64,000 nucleotides of DNA from Epiperipatus broadwayi. Its lineage: Eukaryota > Onychophora > Udeonychophora > Euonychophora > Peripatidae. The DNA is taken from positions 7,801,210 to 7,865,209 of the forward strand of contig JAQFVV010012422.1 in assembly GCA_028023455.1 (NCBI GenBank). Reading direction: 5' to 3'. Position numbers and translations under genes: made by a program. The notes under the pieces were generated by a model. The model saw nothing but the letters and a program-made list of their open reading frames with translations, did not search any database and was not told the origin of the DNA. Below, in pieces: positions 61,491-64,000 of the stretch. Positions within the stretch are counted from its first letter, which is position 1, and each line of letters starts with the position of its first letter.

Positions 61491-61687
61491 TAGCAATAGC
61501 AAACTTTCCTGACAGTAGTGCCACCCAGTGCAAGCTTTAGTAATCAATGGATGCAGGAAAGTTTATGCACAAATCCTGCATCTATTGATTACTAAAGCAT
61601 AGCACTGGGTGGCACTCCTGTCTGGAGAGTTTGCTATTGCTAATAGCATCTTGTGAAGCATAGGAAATAGTGATCAGGTGATGTTTT
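61491..61687 (-). mobile_element. H1-derived short hairpin element, ribozyme deleted
   Basis: Flanked by 'ataagttataatat' (61477-61490) and 'ataagttgtaatat' (61688-61701). 61491-61642 is nearly one hairpin whose stem is the two H1 arms. The ribozyme segment is missing. The family 5' end 'aaacatcacctgatcac' is at 61687, read on the minus strand. Confidence 0.85.
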
Positions 61688-62172
61688 ATAAGTTGTAATA
61701 TATTATTGAATAGTTGGCTTCCTTGTTCTGGCATTCAAACATATATATGTATATAAAATGTCTATATAATAGACTATGGTGAAGCACCATTAAACAAAGA
61801 GTTAGAACACCTAATGTTAAATGCTGCAAAGAAACATTATTTTAATAAACATTAGAATCAAAAGTGATTGGAAGCTTTCAACCAGCATTTGAATCCCCAA
61901 TTAAATTGCTTAATCAATTAGTGAATAACTAATAATTGTGATCAAACTATATGTAGATCAAGTCTTTATTATCTACTGCAAATGTATAAAGACATTTTAA
62001 AATATAATGCAATTGGATATGATATTATGGAATATCTTTAAAAATTATACTATAAATACATTGTAAAGGAGGTTTTTACCTTCTAAAATATCTATACAAA
62101 TAAAATCTTTGAAGAACATTATCAAACATCAAATGACTTTATTCATTTATATTTAACATAATTTTACGAGTT

Positions 62173-62270
62173 GTTCTCATCACTCTACTTCAGCACCATC
62201 CATTGTAAGCTTGAGCTAACTTCTAGTTTATGATCTTCATCAAGAGGGACTTAACACTTTTCACTGCTTT
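62173..62270 (-). repeat. H1-related remnant
   Basis: 'tcagcaccatccattgtaag' is followed by a minus-strand 'TTGATGAAGATCATAAACTAGAAG' that aligns with the H1 ribozyme core region; strongly decayed. Confidence 0.45.
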
Positions 62271-62990
62271 TATACTCTCAAACTAAAAATCATGAATTCC
62301 TAAACCCAATGTTTTGAATCAAGCAAATAACATAACATTGAGGCCATCAAAATGCATAATTATTGATTTATGTTACTCTATAAGCAAACTGACTTGAATT
62401 TAAAATGGTTAGGTTTTTTTTTTTTAATTTACAATATTAACCTGATAATGTAAGCAATATAGAAAGTGGCTTCTTCATTGTGTTAGATCCAAAAGTGTTC
62501 ATTGTCAAAGGCCATAAATTACAAATGAATATGGGGATATAGACATAACTTAATCATTTGATATCCTTTTAAATAATCAAGTTTATAATAGATGACTGCA
62601 GTAAAAGGAGAAAATATTGCTAAAAATATGCGTATTAACAGTATCAATTACAAATTTAGATATTTATAGCATTAGAATTAAAATTTTGTGATTATAAATA
62701 AACATCATACAAATTACACTCAGTTCAATCAATTTATATTATAGATATGTTTGTTTGCTATGATTATGTGCAGTTAGTTAATTAGTGTAAATAAACGCAA
62801 TTTTTTTTTACCCGATTTATACATAATTCAAATAATTAAACCTATGATACTTATTAACTTTTTAAATTTATGTAGTTTGGGTCTTTGCATAAAATTTTAT
62901 ATGTATATGATGATGAATTTATATGATTTATTTTATGCACTTATATAATCAATAAATCAAATTTATTTATTTAAAATTACATAAATAAAC

Positions 62991-63198
62991 TAATTATAAA
63001 TATGCGAGTTTTTTCCGCATTAAATAGTGAAGCTATAATTATACTATAATATGTAATAGGTCTGCTTAGCGCTTTCGAGATTTAATGTTCGAATCTCATA
63101 CTCATAGCTTTGTGTATGAAGACTGTTGTGACTTGCATATTGTAGTATAATTATAGATTCACTATTTAATGCGGAAAAAAGTCGCATATTTATAATTA
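62991..63198. mobile_element. 208-bp foldback with about 58-bp inverted ends
   Basis: 'taattataaatatgcgag' to 'atagtgaagctataattata' (62991-63050) is mirrored at 63141-63198. The centre contains 'gcttagcgctttcgaga' and a B-box-like 'gttcgaatctc', reminiscent of a mutated tRNA. It has no coding capacity. Confidence 0.8.
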
Positions 63199-63954
63199 CA
63201 ATTTTTACTAGTGAAGAGAAAAACAACTTATTACATAAATAGACTAAGCATAAATACCAACTGATACTTAAGGACAGATGATATTCTGTCGTTTAATAGT
63301 TTATTTATGTTACAAAACGTTGGAAGCTACAGTTATTTCCATTTAAGTTATATATAATCTGAGTTATAATTATAACACACACACATACATATATATATTT
63401 ATAATCACCCATATATTCAAATTTATAACTATTAGTGATATTGTATAAATTTTTTGATATAAAAATTGTCTCTTCAAAAATTGATACTATATGAAACAAT
63501 GTACTCTTACAAAAGTTGCTTTAATTTTTGCTATAATGTTTTCTTTTTTTAAAAAAAAATGGGTTTTGACAATTTTAAGTCATATATAACTTATGTACAC
63601 ACACACACACACAGAATGACTGAGTTGAATACAGTGAAGCCATAAACTACACCATATCAATATACACAATGTTAACTACATGCTATCCAAGACAAAATAT
63701 AAATAAAAATATAAGTAAACAAAGAAAAATGTTAAAATTTATAAATTTAGTATGTTTTATGATAGGCATACAGCCATTTTTTTATCTCCGAGTTCTGTAC
63801 ACAATCATATTTTAAAATTAAAACTTATAAATAAATAAATGTTTTTAATATGCCAGAAAGTATTTTTCTCTCTCAGAATATCATATGTGATCATGTTTAT
63901 TAATAAAAAAATTTTAGATTATGTTGAAAGCACATATATTTTATTCTTAAAACA

Positions 63955-64000
63955 GGCAAAACTCTCTATACGTATTGCCACTCAGTGCAAGCTAGTGTAA
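63955..64000 (+). mobile_element. H1 element arm, cut by window end
   Basis: 'aaaacaggcaaaactctcta' then 'attgccactcagtgcaagc' is the family left arm. It continues beyond the window. Confidence 0.8.

Noticed and set aside
1-64000. CRISPR array, operon or phage-type system
   Set aside because: No direct-repeat/spacer array, no Shine-Dalgarno-led gene strings; the sequence is eukaryotic with introns, SINEs and LINEs.

Overview
This window is AT-rich, intron- and repeat-dominated nuclear DNA of an invertebrate animal. The evidence is spliced extracellular PAN/Apple-type exons, RTE-type and L1/Tx1-like LINE remnants, a Penelope-like element, tRNA-derived SINEs and long intergenic or intronic stretches without genes. 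The PAN exons carry the C-x3-C-x7-C spacing and an 'F-x-C-R-S' signature that I associate with cuticle-linked PAN/ZP proteins of ecdysozoans (NompA/NOAH type), so an arthropod-like host is my best guess. The species cannot be fixed from the sequence, and no bacterial-type gene is present.

Gene content. All protein-coding evidence for a host gene is on the + strand and fits one large gene. A signal-peptide exon (11779-11852) is followed by five PAN/Apple exons at 25629-25898, 29946-30215, 38878-39162, 53254-53553 and 57586-57843. Every one of these exons is bounded by AG/GT and is phase 1 on the sides that can be checked. The domains are therefore symmetric 1-1 modules, each 86-100 residues, that can be duplicated or skipped without breaking frame. 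The first two PAN exons are near-identical and lie in a tandem segmental duplication (24885-26360 and 26385-30655). The 3' end of the gene is not found in the window.

Mobile DNA. A near full-length RTE-type LINE lies at 2327-5576, with a 14-bp target duplication, one stop and one frameshift. Four fragments of the same family lie at 32.3, 42.0, 46.3 and 51.5 kb. There is also an L1/Tx1-like LINE remnant (22.9-24.7 kb), a GIY-YIG end of a Penelope-like element (39.5 kb) flanked by inverted repeats, a 1,064-bp TA-flanked MITE (1082-2145) inside a SINE, and two tRNA-like SINE families.

Main discovery. The commonest repeats are short foldback elements, and two families (H1 and H2 here) contain hammerhead ribozyme architecture: CUGANGA core, stem II, GAAA, a tiny self-complementary stem III, a cleavage triplet and a closing stem I. 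A third, unrelated hammerhead (H3) lies at 54381-54445. Several copies have a complete core; others are decayed. Stem changes between copies are partly compensatory, and the elements have 12-15 bp target duplications. This resembles the retrozyme / Penelope-associated hammerhead systems of animals. The combination of ribozyme and long inverted arms, several families within 64 kb, and arms that appear homogenised with each other is the part worth following up.
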